Shown here one piece after another: positions 24,607-36,650 of a stretch of DNA of 64,000 bases. The notes beneath the pieces were generated by a model. The model had not been told where the DNA came from. It did no database searches and saw only the letters and a program-made list of their open reading frames with translations. This stretch comes from Labia minor (Eukaryota > Arthropoda > Insecta > Dermaptera > Spongiphoridae): the NCBI GenBank assembly GCA_963082975.1, contig OY720344.1, forward strand, positions 68,352,546 to 68,416,545, given 5' to 3'. How positions within the stretch are numbered: position 1 is the first letter of the stretch; the number at the start of each line of letters is the position of its first letter. Made by a program: the position numbers and the translations under genes.

Positions 24607-25200
24607 AGTATTCTATATTAATTATCTCAACCAATTTGTTGCCAAATGCTCCCTTTCATCACATAGGCGTTGTTGAAAGGATGAATAAAAATACATTTAC
24701 TTGAAAGTGTTTTTTATTTAAATTTATAATTTTCTACTTTTAAAGATATAAAAAGGACCAAATCAGTCAATAAACAAACAAATAATAATTAAAAAAACTT
24801 TGTCTAACCTTCAATTTTAATTTACATAACACAATTTTGTAGTTTGTAGAAATTGTATTTTTCAAGTAAATAAAATGGTCAATAATACTATAATAATATT
24901 TTAAAATATTTTTTTTAGTTATTCTTAAGGTAAATAATAAATAATATATTTTTGCTAAATAATAATTTTGATATTTTTTAATAATAAGGAAATGTTTATT
25001 TATTATTCTTATAAATTTCTTTATCCAAGAACGATTAAAGATTATAACTCTGACCTCTGAAGGACTAGGGATCAAGTCTCGCTGTTATTTTAAATTTAGG
25101 ATTTTAAATTACGTAATAATTATAAAATTGGTTAAAATGTTTTTAGATCCATGAGTAAAATAAAATGATTGATAATAAATTTAAATTTTGATGATAATAA
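23470..25200. other. Intronic AT-rich DNA with (AT)n
   Basis: Extremely AT-rich, with an (AT)n run near 24575-24601. The open frame at 24767-25075 (minus) is AT-driven and not supported. Confidence 0.6.
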
Positions 25201-25204
25201 TAAT

Positions 25205-25712
25205 ATTCGAGAAGAATTTAAATCGAGGCTGCAATCGGGTAATACCTGTTATCACACAGTAAAGGGGCTTATCTCGTCAAAATTATTATCAAAGGGAATC
25301 AAATTTAAAATATATAAAACGATTATTTTTCTGGTTGTATTATAACTTTAAGAGACGAGAATAGATTTAGAGTTTTTGATATAAGGATTCTTTGCAGTAT
25401 TTATGGGCCAAAGAAAGTTGAGGTCACAGGAGAATGGCGGAGACTGCATAACGAGGAATTTCCAGATATAGTTAGAGGAATAAAATCAAAAAGATTGCGA
25501 CAGGCAGGTCACGTGGCAAGAATAGGAGAGGAAAAATTTGAAAAAAATATATTTGTGAGGAGACCGATTGGGACACAGTGAGCAGTCAATTTAGGAAGGG
25601 ACGTAAGAGAGTTGGGAGAAAATAGGAGTTTGATGAGTGTTACTCAGGATACTTGGAGAAATGATTGTTGCAGCCAAGAACTTTCGGGTTCCGTAAGGGC
25701 CACAGAGATAGA
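25205..25712 (+). pseudogene. LINE family F 3' fragment
   Basis: Plus-strand copy with blocks NLNRGCNR, RDENRFRVFDIRIL, IYGPKK.EVTGEWRRLHNEE, SKRLRQAGHVARIGEE, and the 3' end GGGCCACAGAGATAGAT. Frameshifts and stops are present. It is longer 5' than the copy at 20018. It lies about 155 bp downstream, in gene orientation, of the TMTC exon at 25869. Confidence 0.8.
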
Positions 25713-25868
25713 TTAAATTTTGATGATCAATTAAGACTTGAAATTTAAATTAGAGTATGATGAAGCAAGGCGGATTCTTAGATTTGAAGATCAGAATTAC
25801 TACATATTTTATTAAATTTTCATATTGTAATTATTTTATTATTATTATAAATAAATCAAGATAGATAC

Positions 25869-26058
25869 CTCACAATCGTGAAGACATCGGCATAAAAGAA
25901 TAACACACGACACTAAAAGTAGACATGTGCAAATATTCCGAGGATCGGAAAGCCCTGGCACTAAAGGCACTGCACCCATTTGCCAATCATGGCTAAGTGT
26001 GGCTGGACATAGCATTAGCCAAGCATTTAAGGAAGCCAAATAGAGAAACGTTAACAAT
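25869..26058 (-). CDS. Tmtc1: TMTC1-like internal exon: DW..G..PL loop and TM helix
   Basis: Minus-strand exon of 190 bp between acceptor TTTTGCTTTCAG and donor GTATCTATC. The single leading base completes an Arg codon, then LLTFLYLASLNAWLMLCP, ATLSHDWQMGAVPLVPGL, SDPRNICTCLLLVSCVILLC and RCLHDCE, ending in phase 0, which matches the exon at 22846. N.WL.LCP..L..DW.MG..PL..... D.RN is a strongly conserved TMTC segment between two membrane helices. Both flanking phases agree with the neighbouring exons, so no exon is missing on either side. Confidence 0.96.
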
Positions 26059-26649
26059 CTGAAAGCAAAAGAAAACAGGCAATTATTAATAATGATTATA
26101 AATAGTTTGATAGTTGAAATTCAAAAGTAAAAAAAAAAAACATTCTTCAAAAAAAAAAATTTTTTATGTTTTAATTAAGTCTTATTAAATTATCTACTAA
26201 TCTATTTATAAAAGTTAATATTTTTTATTCCAAAATTAATGTAGAATTGTAGAAGTTTTATCATTTAGAAGGTCTATATATTCTTCACACATATATTTAT
26301 ATATAAATTTAAAACCTATAGGACTATATACTATATATGTAAGAATATACATATGTATACAAATCTTTTGAGGAATAAATCTCTTCAAAGCTGACAGCTT
26401 TCTACGTTAAAATTGTTAGGAGATGACGTTTTCGATCTAAACAAATAAATTAGAATTTTCATGCCAAAAAAATGAATCTGTGGTTCATATTATATTTTTA
26501 AAAAAGAATTTTATTCATCTTTAAGTTTGGGTAAAATTATATTTATTTGTCATTGATACATGTTGAATCAATAAGTATCAGAAGTATCAGAAGTCAGTGT
26601 ACAGCCAGCAGGAAAATACAAGTTTTATTATATAATGAAAGATAAGTAT

Positions 26650-26960
26650 CAACAGAACTAATGTCATGAAGAGGAACTTGGTATGGGACCGAAAGGTTGC
26701 CACATTGATTGGAAAAATAAGCTAGAGAGTTTCATTTATAAATTTTCTTTTTTATTAATGGCTGTCAGCAGATTCCTAATTCATTATACATTTTCTAATC
26801 AGTCCATATTAGTAATATATAAAAACTAATAGAAAACTTTTATGCAAAATTCAATTTTATTATTCAAGATTCCGACATGAATCATACAAACAAGCTCCTT
26901 TCATTTTTCAAACATATTTTCAAATTTATCTCTTTCTTTTTGGAGTCGTTATGTGATAAT
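26650..26960 (+). repeat. Interspersed repeat E, copy 2
   Basis: Collinear with 12630-12920 (see that entry). It has an extra GGCTGTCAGCAGATTCCTAA region corresponding to GGTTGACTGCTGACCCCTAA in copy 1. Non-coding. Confidence 0.55.
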
Positions 26961-27431
26961 GGTTAAAACATCGATCCATTAATATAAGCCTGAATCAAGA
27001 AGATCTACAGCTTAAAGCATAGGAGCTGATGAAAACCGACCAAAGCAACTAAATACTCAAAGCAAGGTAATGGCTTCCGTATTTTGAGATGAATACGTTT
27101 GGTATATTGCACATTAACTACTTTGATATTGTTGGATCTTCTAAAGGAAGTAATAAAGATAAATCGATAATTAGGTTAAAGAAAGCTAATATAATTTATT
27201 TGTAAATACATAAATCACATTTTTATAAATATATTAATATTATTAATTTCCCATAAAAAAATTTCAGGTTTTTTTTTCTAAATTATTTTTCATAAACAAT
27301 TAAAATACATTTTTCTAATTTTTTACGGATTTTTAAAAATACAAATCTTTCTATATAAGTAGGTAAAATCAAATTTCTCTCCTTCAATTAAAAACACTAT
27401 TTGCAAAAGCGTGAAGACCCCAGAATGGTAA

Positions 27432-27629
27432 ATAGATCGGAGCTCAAAATACTTGGGGACTTTCACTTTGAGGAAGGCTCTAGTCAAGAAGGATTTGAGA
27501 TTGGGAAAGATTAAATTGACAAGCTTAGAGCTCAGTGAAAGAGTACAAATCCTTGAGATTGGATTCCCGAAGGAGAAAATAGCATTTGTAAAGAGCGCGT
27601 TAAAAGTGAAAAACCTTGGGTCAGTTTAG
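27432..27629 (+). pseudogene. Unrecognised 65-codon open frame in GC-richer island
   Basis: The frame is open from just after TAA at 27429 to TAG at 27627. It reads SKYLGTFTLRKALVKKDLRL, GKIKLTSLELSERVQILEI, GFPKEKIAFVKSALKVK and NLGSV. It is lysine- and leucine-rich, with helix-like spacing. It lacks a start Met, so it would be an exon or a transposon fragment. I do not recognise the family. An overlapping frame starting at ATG 27425 is shorter. Confidence 0.3.
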
Positions 27630-29299
27630 AAAGTAATATTATGTTTAAATCAATAAAAAAAAAGGCTAAAATTCATTAAATGAGTAAAAATGGAAATAAT
27701 ACTTATTTTATAGATTAATTCTTAATTTTTAAATTTAAATGGTAGTTGAGATCTATTAAATTATATACTTACAATTATAACATATAAAATATACAAATAA
27801 AATTTAACATTATTAAAATTTTATTTATATAAATTAATATTATTATTTATTAAAAATAAACTATATTTTATGTGCGATAAATTAAAAACTCAAGATCGAA
27901 AAAATCTCCAAAATAATGTATATAATTAAGTTAAGTAATTTATAATGAGTGAAGTTATATGCCTTTTACAATTCTATATATATACAATGATAAATTCTGT
28001 ATATATATATATATTAAAATTTGACAACGATTAGAAGATTAGATTGCGAGGAATAACATTATTAGTGAAGCAACTTTTATTTCATTTAAAATTAAATTAA
28101 TTTAGCTTCGATAAATAAATCTCTGAGGCCAATTTTAAGGCAAAAGACAAATCTCATAATAAAAATATTATCTGAAAGTAGGTGTACTATTTAAAAAAAT
28201 ATAATCGAGTAAAACGAGAGTGATATTTTGACTTTTCTAAAGTAGAATGTAAATCTAAAAATCAAACAATATGAAAATTTAAAATTGATTCTTTGAATTT
28301 CCAGGGGGCACTATTGTTTAGATATAAGAGTTAAAACAGTAAAAATACTCTCAACTCATTTCGTCAAACCCTTTAGCGAGAGAGTTGGATGATCATTTAT
28401 TTTCACTATCTATAAATATTAGAGAGAGTTATTCATATAACATTAAATATTATTTATTTTAATCAAATTTAGTTACTATTTATTATAGATCATGCTATTT
28501 TGTCTTTAATATCAAAATGAAATTCATTTTATTTAACTTTAACCTTAAATAAATGGAAAGGGGAATTAAATTGATTTAAAAAAAACTTAATCTTAAAAAT
28601 TATTTTAAGTAATATATCAAAAATAAAATGCATCTATTATATTACCTAGAGTGTAATTTATAATTTTGTTGCAAAATTGAAAATTAAAATAATGTATACC
28701 CAATCATTAAAATGGACCTAAAGCCAGATAATTAAAATCATTCATATTGTAAATTGTTCAAATAATCGGTATATGTTAATATTTTTCTTCCAAATGAATA
28801 GGATAAAAAAAACACTTGTTAAACTAGCTCCAATGGTTATTCAAATATAGGTTTCAATTAAACAGGACATTGAATAAAGAGCGATCAATTTACCATTCAA
28901 TACAGACGTCATCTGGTCTACGTGTTGATGAATAATCGAGGATGATTGAGCTTCTCATTCCATTGTAAACATACAATTGCTCCTTTGCTTCAAGTTCCTT
29001 TGATTTCTATTCTCCACGGATATAAATTAAAGGTTTCCATGCTCAGTATCATCAATGAATACTCGATATCATAAAGCCAATGAAAGATAATTATGTTTAC
29101 TCTCTCCTATATATCCCTTTAATTTATAAAAACATTATATTATATTTAATAATATATATATTTATATATTATGAAGAATTACTTCGGGTTGTTGATTTTT
29201 CTGAGATTTTAGTATTGAGGATTAGGGGTTCATTTTCACATTTACAAGTAAATATTGGAAAGGGGCGTATGATGAACCTAAAATGAACGCCAAAAAGTA

Positions 29300-29521
29300 G
29301 AGAATCCAATCTCACAAAAACCTGAAATAACAAGGGAATATTTGTTCATATACATACTTAAATTAGATCTAAAGATTGGATTCTCGTTGAACATCTCTCA
29401 TAAGAACTTTCAATTTATAAATGTAATTGAAAATTAATAATAAAATTAAAAATTAAATAAAGCTAAGTTTGCTTTTTAATTTTATTATTCATTATTAGTT
29501 GCATATATAAATTGAAAGTTG
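29300..29521. repeat. Two consecutive inverted repeats
   Basis: GAGAATCCAATCT (29300-29312) is perfectly complementary to AGATTGGATTCTC (29373-29385). Next to it, 29405-29455 and 29472-29521 form an imperfect hairpin of about 48 bp whose outer ends are AACTTTCAATTTATA and TATAAATTGAAAGTT. The second looks like a small MITE. Confidence 0.7.
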
Positions 29522-30298
29522 TTATATGGCTGTATATATGCTTTATATTATGAGCGCCCTGTTTTGTTTAAATGTAGTAAAAATTATTATAACATTATTA
29601 TTTTCGATATTATAAATAAGGAAAGTCAGGTTTTTGAGAAGATTATGTAAAGATTCTGCCTCCTGATTCTATTAACATATATCACGTTATATAATTTCAA
29701 AATAAATCTTTAAAATAAAAAAAAAATGAAAAACTGAAAATTTTAGTGATTTCATAATCATTTCTACTCAAATACTAACTTTTGTCATTTTTAATTCAGA
29801 AATAATCAGATTTAAATGAATATATGGTGAAATTTTGGTTTTGCTGATGATAAAAGACAATTTCAAAAAAAATATCAAAATTTCAATAAAATATAATTTA
29901 CAAATCCCAGAAAATGTATGAAAAATTGAAACGAAGAATTATGATAATTATACATTCTAATATAAAATAAATATTTACTTAAATTACATTTATACTTATT
30001 AAAAGTATAAATAAAAATAGTACAAAACTTATATAATACAAAATAAACAAAAATTGTTATTTCTATTTATTTTTATTTTTATTTTAATCAAAATATCAAA
30101 ATATACAGATGATAAATTAATACGACAAATAAAATATTTTATTTATAATCCTTGAAAAAAAAAGAATTAAAGAATTTTTCTATTTCATTGAAATAACATT
30201 TTTAAAGGAAATATGAGAGTCAATTGCTATAACCGTAAATGATTTTCATATAACGTTTGAAAAATATTCTATAGGGCTTTAAGCCCATGAGTGGTATT

Positions 30299-30350
30299 CA
30301 GTGAATCTCAAACTGTGTCAGATCATCCCCTAGAGGGAGCAGGAACGAAT
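30299..30350 (+). mobile_element. hAT-like terminal sequence, solo
   Basis: CAGTGAATCTCAAACTGTG followed by CCCCTAGAGGGAGC resembles the CAGTGGTTCTCAAACT... start of hAT elements. A partner end was not found. GGGCTTTAAGCCC, a palindrome, lies just outside. Confidence 0.4.
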
Positions 30351-31617
30351 CAGGTGGGTCAGTAATTGCCTGAAGCGCAATAGTTGATCGTTGAATAAAA
30401 TGAAATATATTTATATATATATATATATATAACGAGCTTCAAAATTAAATATTAAAAAAAAAATCTTTAAAAAATTTCTATCGAATTGAATTTTGGTTCT
30501 AGTATCAATTTTTTTTATAAATATCAATTATTAACTCTTGCTATTAGGAGATGCTGTTAATTTTTTCAGATAAATTAACCTATTTCAGTTTTTAACTCAA
30601 AACCAGATGTTTTCAATCTATTTGTGTCTACTTTAAATTTAATTTAAATATTTAATTCAGAAACTGAATATTCCGTAAAAAAAATAAAAATTTCCTGATG
30701 ATGTGCGAGATTTGTTTTTTTTCGAACAACTTCCAATCATTATATAATATATTTAGCTATATTATAGCTTGTATATATTATTTTCATACTTAAAATTTAT
30801 ATTTTGACAGATTATCTATTATATTACGAAGTTAATCGTAGATTGATTTATTTATTAATAGGGATTACAATATTTTACATTTAATTGATAGACATTTCTA
30901 TATCTGTTATCTCTTTTAATTTGTACAGATTGAGTCCTTTTTTTCAAATTATGAATGATATTGAAATAAAAAGCAATCAAAAATTGAGACATCAAAAATC
31001 CTTTAATGACCTTTGTTAGTTTTAAATCCCTTTTGGTATCATCAAGTATATAATCCATCTGAAATTGAGATTGAAACAGTGATTTTTAAATTCTTATTGT
31101 TAATACGTTAAATATTTTTGTTTAAAAAAAAAATGAAACGTGCTATATATAAATCTTGAAAGTACCTGACGCATTCATATATAAATAAATCCATTTTTCA
31201 TACAAAGATATATGTATATATATTATATTGTTATTTATTCAAGCGTAAAAAAGATAATTCATTTTAATCCGTATTATTTTCTATTCGAAATACCAGGAAA
31301 ACAAATGATTTTATATAATACATATTATATCAGAGAGAAAAAAAATAATTTTTCTCCATTTCCTTTTTTAAGTGTAGGGAGATAGAAATAACACAATTTT
31401 CTTAATAGTGAGATAATTGATAATGATTATACGAGCAAGACAGATCGCATATCATATATTAATAGTTTATTTATTTTGAAATTTTATCTAGCAAAGAAAA
31501 ATAATTAAAATATAATAATTATTTACATATAAAAAAAGAGTGTAAATCATTAGTAAAATGCTGAGCTACGAAACTTGAGAATGAAAGGTTCAAACCCCAC
31601 AAATTTAAAATGCATTA

Positions 31618-32378
31618 CAATTATTCTAAAGTACTTTATTGATTTTCGAATATTTTGAATTAATATTCCTAGTCCTATATTATGACAATAATATCCCCAA
31701 TATTAGTCAATTTGTACATATAAATATATGAATTACTTATCATAATACAGGGTTATTCTAATTGATGGACCCATTGGAACTTGGAATAACACAACCAACT
31801 TTATGGAAAGTTCTGAGACGGCGTTTGCTGTACAAGCCCTACCGTTTACAACTCGTGTAGGCTCTAATGTGCTAAAAATAATGGAGGATGAGACATTTGT
31901 ACAGCGTATCATTTTTAGCGATGAAGCAACTTTCCACCTCGGTGAAAAGGTCAACAGACACAATGTTCACATATGAGGTTGCAACTTTGAACAATCTGCT
32001 GAATCGTATCACTGCTGCCGTGCACTCAGTAACATCAGATACACTTGCTCGTGTCTGTGTCGTGAGTTTGGCTACGGCAAAGATGTTTGCCGTGCAGTAG
32101 CTGGAGGCCACATTGAACACTTAAAATATATTTAAAAAAAACTTTGAAACTTGCTCTTTTCATTGGTATAAAAATTATTCATGTAACATTTGTACTTTAA
32201 TAAATACGAATTTTTAAAAATGGGTCTATCATTTAGAATAACCCTGTATTATGATAAGTAATTCATATAAATAAATGTACAAACTGACTAATATTAGGGA
32301 TATTATTGTCATAATATGGGACTAGGAATATTAATTCAAAATATTAGAAAATCAATAAAGTACTTTATAATAATTACT
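31618..32378 (+). mobile_element. Mariner-family insertion at centre of a long palindrome
   Basis: A core at 31748-32246 has 25-bp inverted ends (CAGGGTTATTCTAA... / ...TTAGAATAACCCTG) flanked by TA on both sides, the signature of Tc1/mariner. The flanks outside the TA, 31618-31747 and 32247-32378, are themselves about 130-bp near-perfect inverted copies (TATGAATTACTTATCATAA on the left, its complement on the right). The inverted repeat therefore runs on without a break. Either a mariner landed at the symmetrical centre of a palindromic MITE, or this family has 155-bp ends. Confidence 0.8.
31775..32140 (+). pseudogene. Internally deleted mariner-like transposase
   Basis: Within the element, PTLWKVLRRRLLYKPYRLQL comes from the DNA-binding part. 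After a frame break, the frame from ATG 31881 reads EDETFVQRIIFSDEATFHL, GEKVNRHNVHI, a stop in place of Trp, and then, after an internal deletion, GYGKDVCRAVAGGHIEHL, the usual C-terminus of this IS630/Tc1/mariner group. The first catalytic Asp (FSDEATFH) is kept; the middle of the DDE domain is lost. Confidence 0.8.
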
Positions 32379-33639
32379 TTTATGCTATTAGAAAATTAAG
32401 GTAAGCTGTGGCTTCATTTCTATTGAAATCGATAGATCACTCTTTAAAAATAATAATTAATTTTTTTTTCTTATTTTACTTATTATTAATTGATTTAACA
32501 AAATATATTTTTAAACAAAATTATGTTTTTTTCTTAAAAATAAGTATTTTATATAAATTACCTAATAATTATTATTTTAAGATATACAATGTTTTCTTAA
32601 ATATTTGATAATTCTTGATTTATAAATATTTTTGAATTAGAAAAAAATAAACATATAAAGTAATTTAAATTTACAAAATTACAGCTAAATGTAAATATAA
32701 AATGTTATATTGTTTATTTTGAAAGATGATATAATCAAATAGAAATGAATTTTTTTTTAAATATTATAGTCAAATTTTGGACTTATGTTCAGATATGTTT
32801 AGGTATGCTTTTAATTTTGATTAAAAAAACAATTTTTATTTCTATACATTCTAACATATAACATAAAACTTATAATATTATTACTATTAAAGTAAAAATA
32901 ATTTATTTATTTTGTTCCTCTTTTATGGAATCTAAGCTAATAATTTGATTGTTCAATTGTATTTTTAAAATGTTTTTTAATTTAAATAAATTATATATTT
33001 ATTAACAAAATTTAAAGTTAAATTTATAATAACTTGAATAATTTCTTTGAAAATATCACAATTTGAAAAATACAGAAACAATTTTATATTATTATTGTCT
33101 CAAAAATAAAATATAATCAATATTGAGAATTTAATTTCGATAAAAACAAATGAAATAAGGAAAATATTTAAATTATAGTTGTTGTAATCTGTAAACGCTT
33201 GTTAATGTTAATAATTCTTTCTTTTTTTTAAATTTTAATTAAAATTTTTAAAAGAATAATTTAATATTATATATGGTTTCATTACACTTGGAGATAAGAA
33301 GGATATTTGAAAATAATTTTTTTGTATATATATATATATATATATATTGAAAGGATAGTTCCTATAAGTCACTATTTAAGTACTTATTTATTTAATTTTA
33401 AGTTTTTTATGTTAATTTTTTATATCTCTATCTCTTTTCAATTTTATTTTATTTCATATTATCATATATTTATTCTTTAAGAATAAGAAACTTAATAGTC
33501 AACAAAGACTTAATTAATTAATTTATTAAGAGATATTATAATGTTCTAATTAACCCTGTAACATAATCTTTTTTATTTAATATAGTGCAACTTTGTAATT
33601 AGTATTAGAAAGAGAGAAAAGACTTCCATGCCTGAGTGA

Positions 33640-33705
33640 GAAAATACATTAGTGTGTGTGAAAATACATTAGGAGATGTGTTTAGAAGGCGCTCTGAGCA
33701 GTTAG
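33640..33705 (+). mobile_element. Relic Helitron 3' terminus
   Basis: GAAGGCGCTCTGAGCAGTTAG|T matches the 3' ends at 52875-52889 and 59861-59878 (CTCTGAGCAGCTAG, TTCTGAGCAGCTAG) except for C to T in CTAG. A GAAAATACATTAG duplication precedes it. No 5' end was found. Confidence 0.5.
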
Positions 33706-34437
33706 TATATATATATAATAAATTTAAAAAAATTAAAATAAAATAATCCACATTTATATTTCGTATAGTATGAAAGTAAAATATACTATTTAAAATATAG
33801 TTATATGAAACATTTTATATATTTATTTACATATAAAATATCTCAGAATATATTTTATGTTTTTATATTGATATTTGTGTAAAATTGGATATAATATCAA
33901 TAACTAAATCACTTACTCTTACAATGTTGACAGAGAGAGAGAAAGAGAATCCAAACACATTCACACACCAACGACTGACTGCTTGATGGAAGCCCCTGAC
34001 CTTTAGGCAACCGGCAACATGTGTCCCAAATTTAAAATTTTAATTTAAATGAATAATATTATATAATAAGTAATTTTATTATCGTTATAAATATTTTTAA
34101 TATTTAGTAATTTTACAAAAAGAAAAAAAGATTTTGAAATTTTGTAAAGTATCTATGGTATAAGTTTAATTTTACTTAGAAATTGTTATATTTTTCTATT
34201 TTTATAATATATTAAATAAATATATTTTTTATATTTTAAAAATTAAGAATGATTTAACATTCATTATAATACAAAATAATAAAATAATGTAAAGATTCAT
34301 TTTTTTTATTCGACATTATTTATTATTTATACTTGAATGAAAATTTTGAAATAAAATATTAACCCATCTTAACCAGCACGTCTAACTAAAGCACTAGTAA
34401 CTAAATCAATTGAAAAATTAATTATCTAAAAAATATA

Positions 34438-34497
34438 CAGTATAAATTTAAATATAAAAAGTAACTATAACGATAAATAATTAAATTTTATTATACT
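34438..34497 (+). repeat. Direct repeat L, copy 1
   Basis: TATAAATTTAAATATAAAAA, GTAACTATAACGATAAATAA, TTAAATTTTAT recurs at 35461-35515 with one change in the core. About 1 kb apart, same orientation. Confidence 0.7.
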
Positions 34498-34855
34498 TAT
34501 AATCAACTTAAGACAGTATTAAATTGGTTTTTAACAAATATGATTAAATACAAATTAAAATAAATAAGAAAACTAATTCGTATTAAGTTTATTGGTTTAT
34601 GACAATCAGTTGAAGGTATATTTATAAGTATATTATTCACACACACACATTAGATATGAGGGGAAGTCAATAGGTATGAACATACTCATCAAAAACTTCA
34701 AACATTCATCAACCAACAAGAAGGAACGAAATTAATTTATTTATAAGAAATTATATTTTTGAATTTTATATTCATATGAATCAAATGCAGAAAAGAATAT
34801 TTAAGCATGTATATATAAAATATAGCTTATATTAATTTATTCGCTTCTTTACATA

Positions 34856-34896
<41 letters not shown>

Positions 34897-35460
34897 CTAG
34901 AGAAGGGATTTTTAATTTGATTTATTTTTTTAATTAAATTCATTCATACGCTAAATCAATTGGATTCATAAATGTTTTTGAAAACGTATGCAATTCAATT
35001 GGACCAAGAGAGAGAGAAGTCAGATTGAGGGAGGATAAAAACACATAGACTGAATTGGTATTTTAATTTCAATTTGAATTATTGATGCAATCAAGAAAGT
35101 AAAGAATATTAAATTTTAAAATAGCTAACGGCGTATTTGATACTCAGTTGATTAACTTAAATAGAGTATTGCCAAATAATAAAAGTCAAATAATAACAAA
35201 AAAAGTTGTCAAATCAGCCAAGTCGACAGTCAAATTAATTTTATGTAAAATATTGAGAGGTCTTTGATGAAATTGTATAACAGAGATTTTTATCATAAAA
35301 TAAACAGAATTTTTATTAGTAAAGAGTGATGGTGGATTTACAATAAACGTTTTTTAATTGAAAAGAATACTTAGCTTAAATGTTCAGCCATTTTATTCAA
35401 TCCAAGTTTTTTTTATTTATAACATTTGAAATCAATTAACATTTACTGCCTTACAGGCAA

Positions 35461-35515
35461 TTATATATAAATATAAAAAGTAAATATAACGATAAATAAT
35501 TAAATTTTATGTATA
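35461..35515 (+). repeat. Direct repeat L, copy 2
   Basis: Second copy of the repeat at 34438-34497; the sequence around ATAACGATAAATAATTAAAT is identical. Confidence 0.7.
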
Positions 35516-35564
35516 TATAAAATATGCAATCAAGAATAATAGAATAAATCCACCTCCTTAATAA

Positions 35565-35740
35565 TTTTTTTTTTTTTTTTTTTTTTTTTGGAGGGGAAAT
35601 CCTAATGGACACCTACTACTAATAGGTAGTGCCAGACTCACACTGGCAAAACCCCTCCAGCTAACCGCTTCATTCCCCTTCTCTGGTACTTCTTATGCCT
35701 TTTATTGTTGTATTATTTGTGTTTGTGCTCAGAGAGAGAC
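35565..35740 (-). mobile_element. Retroposon 3' end with poly(A), minus strand
   Basis: A run of 25 T at 35565-35589 is followed by a sharply GC-richer segment. Read on the minus strand, it is GCGGTTAGCTGGAGGGG, TTTTGCCAGTGTGAGTCTGG, GTAGGTGTCCATTAGG, then poly(A). This is a 5'-truncated non-LTR (or SINE) 3' end. The GTGTGAGTCTGGCAC phrase recalls 3' tails of I/Jockey-group LINEs. No ORF survives. Confidence 0.6.
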
Positions 35741-35749
35741 TATTTTTCA

Positions 35750-36650
35750 CATTCCTCAGTAAGGACAATTTAAGTAATACCCAATCCTAAAAATACTAAT
35801 ATATAAAAAGCAGAAATTTTGAAGTTAATTATCTACAAAGCAAAATTTTCAATAAAATTGAATAGTGTGTGGGAAGGAGGACATTTGGAATAATCTTGAG
35901 AACCTCTCCAGATGATATTTCAACTGAAATCTGCAGACAACATTGAAATGAATGGGCAAGCTTGCTGATAATCCTTTTAAATAATTTTATTGAAGAGAAT
36001 CAATTTCCTAAAGAGAGAGAGAGAGAGTAGGATCTATATCCAAATGACTTTCTAGATCTTGACCAAATTTCGCAAGATTTAATTTAGTTGAATAGTCTCC
36101 TCCTCAAGCCTGAACCCAATAAATTTCATGAATCAAATCCCTGTATTCTGACACCAAACTCTCCACGAATGTATATTTTCTCCCCTAAAGCTTCTCCTTT
36201 AAGTTTCCCCTTTAAGGTTAGAGTACATCAAGACTCCTGATTATCATCTGAACGAGACTTGATGAAAGATTTACAAATCGTTTAAATGATGCCTGAGTGC
36301 TATGACGACAAGAAGTTGTAGCTTAATTAAAATCAAGGATATACAAGACAATAATAAGATCTGGGGCGATATCAAGAGGCCAAACACTACTTGATCTAGA
36401 GACCTAAAAAATGCTGGTCCCTCCATAGATCACCCTGGCCTCCTTTAACATAACATAGCAGGCTCCACATCGAAAGAGAATTAAAAAGAAAAGAAGAAAT
36501 ACAAATTTGAATATGCTCGAACCAAATTCTTTTTATATATAGTAAGACTGAAATGAATGAAAATTTAACTTGGCTAAAAAAACTTGTTACCCCAAAGGGG
36601 TAAAATGCTTTTAAATTATTTAGACATTCTTTTGGGTCTCTCATACATAT
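35750..36650. other. Moderately GC-richer intronic DNA, unidentified
   Basis: Contains an (AG)n run near 36014-36028 and an open frame on the minus strand at 36396-36644 that I cannot relate to any family. No splice-bounded exon is convincing. Confidence 0.4.

Noticed and set aside
31576..31605. tRNA B-box-like GGTTCAAACCCC
   Set aside because: No A box or cloverleaf at the right distance.
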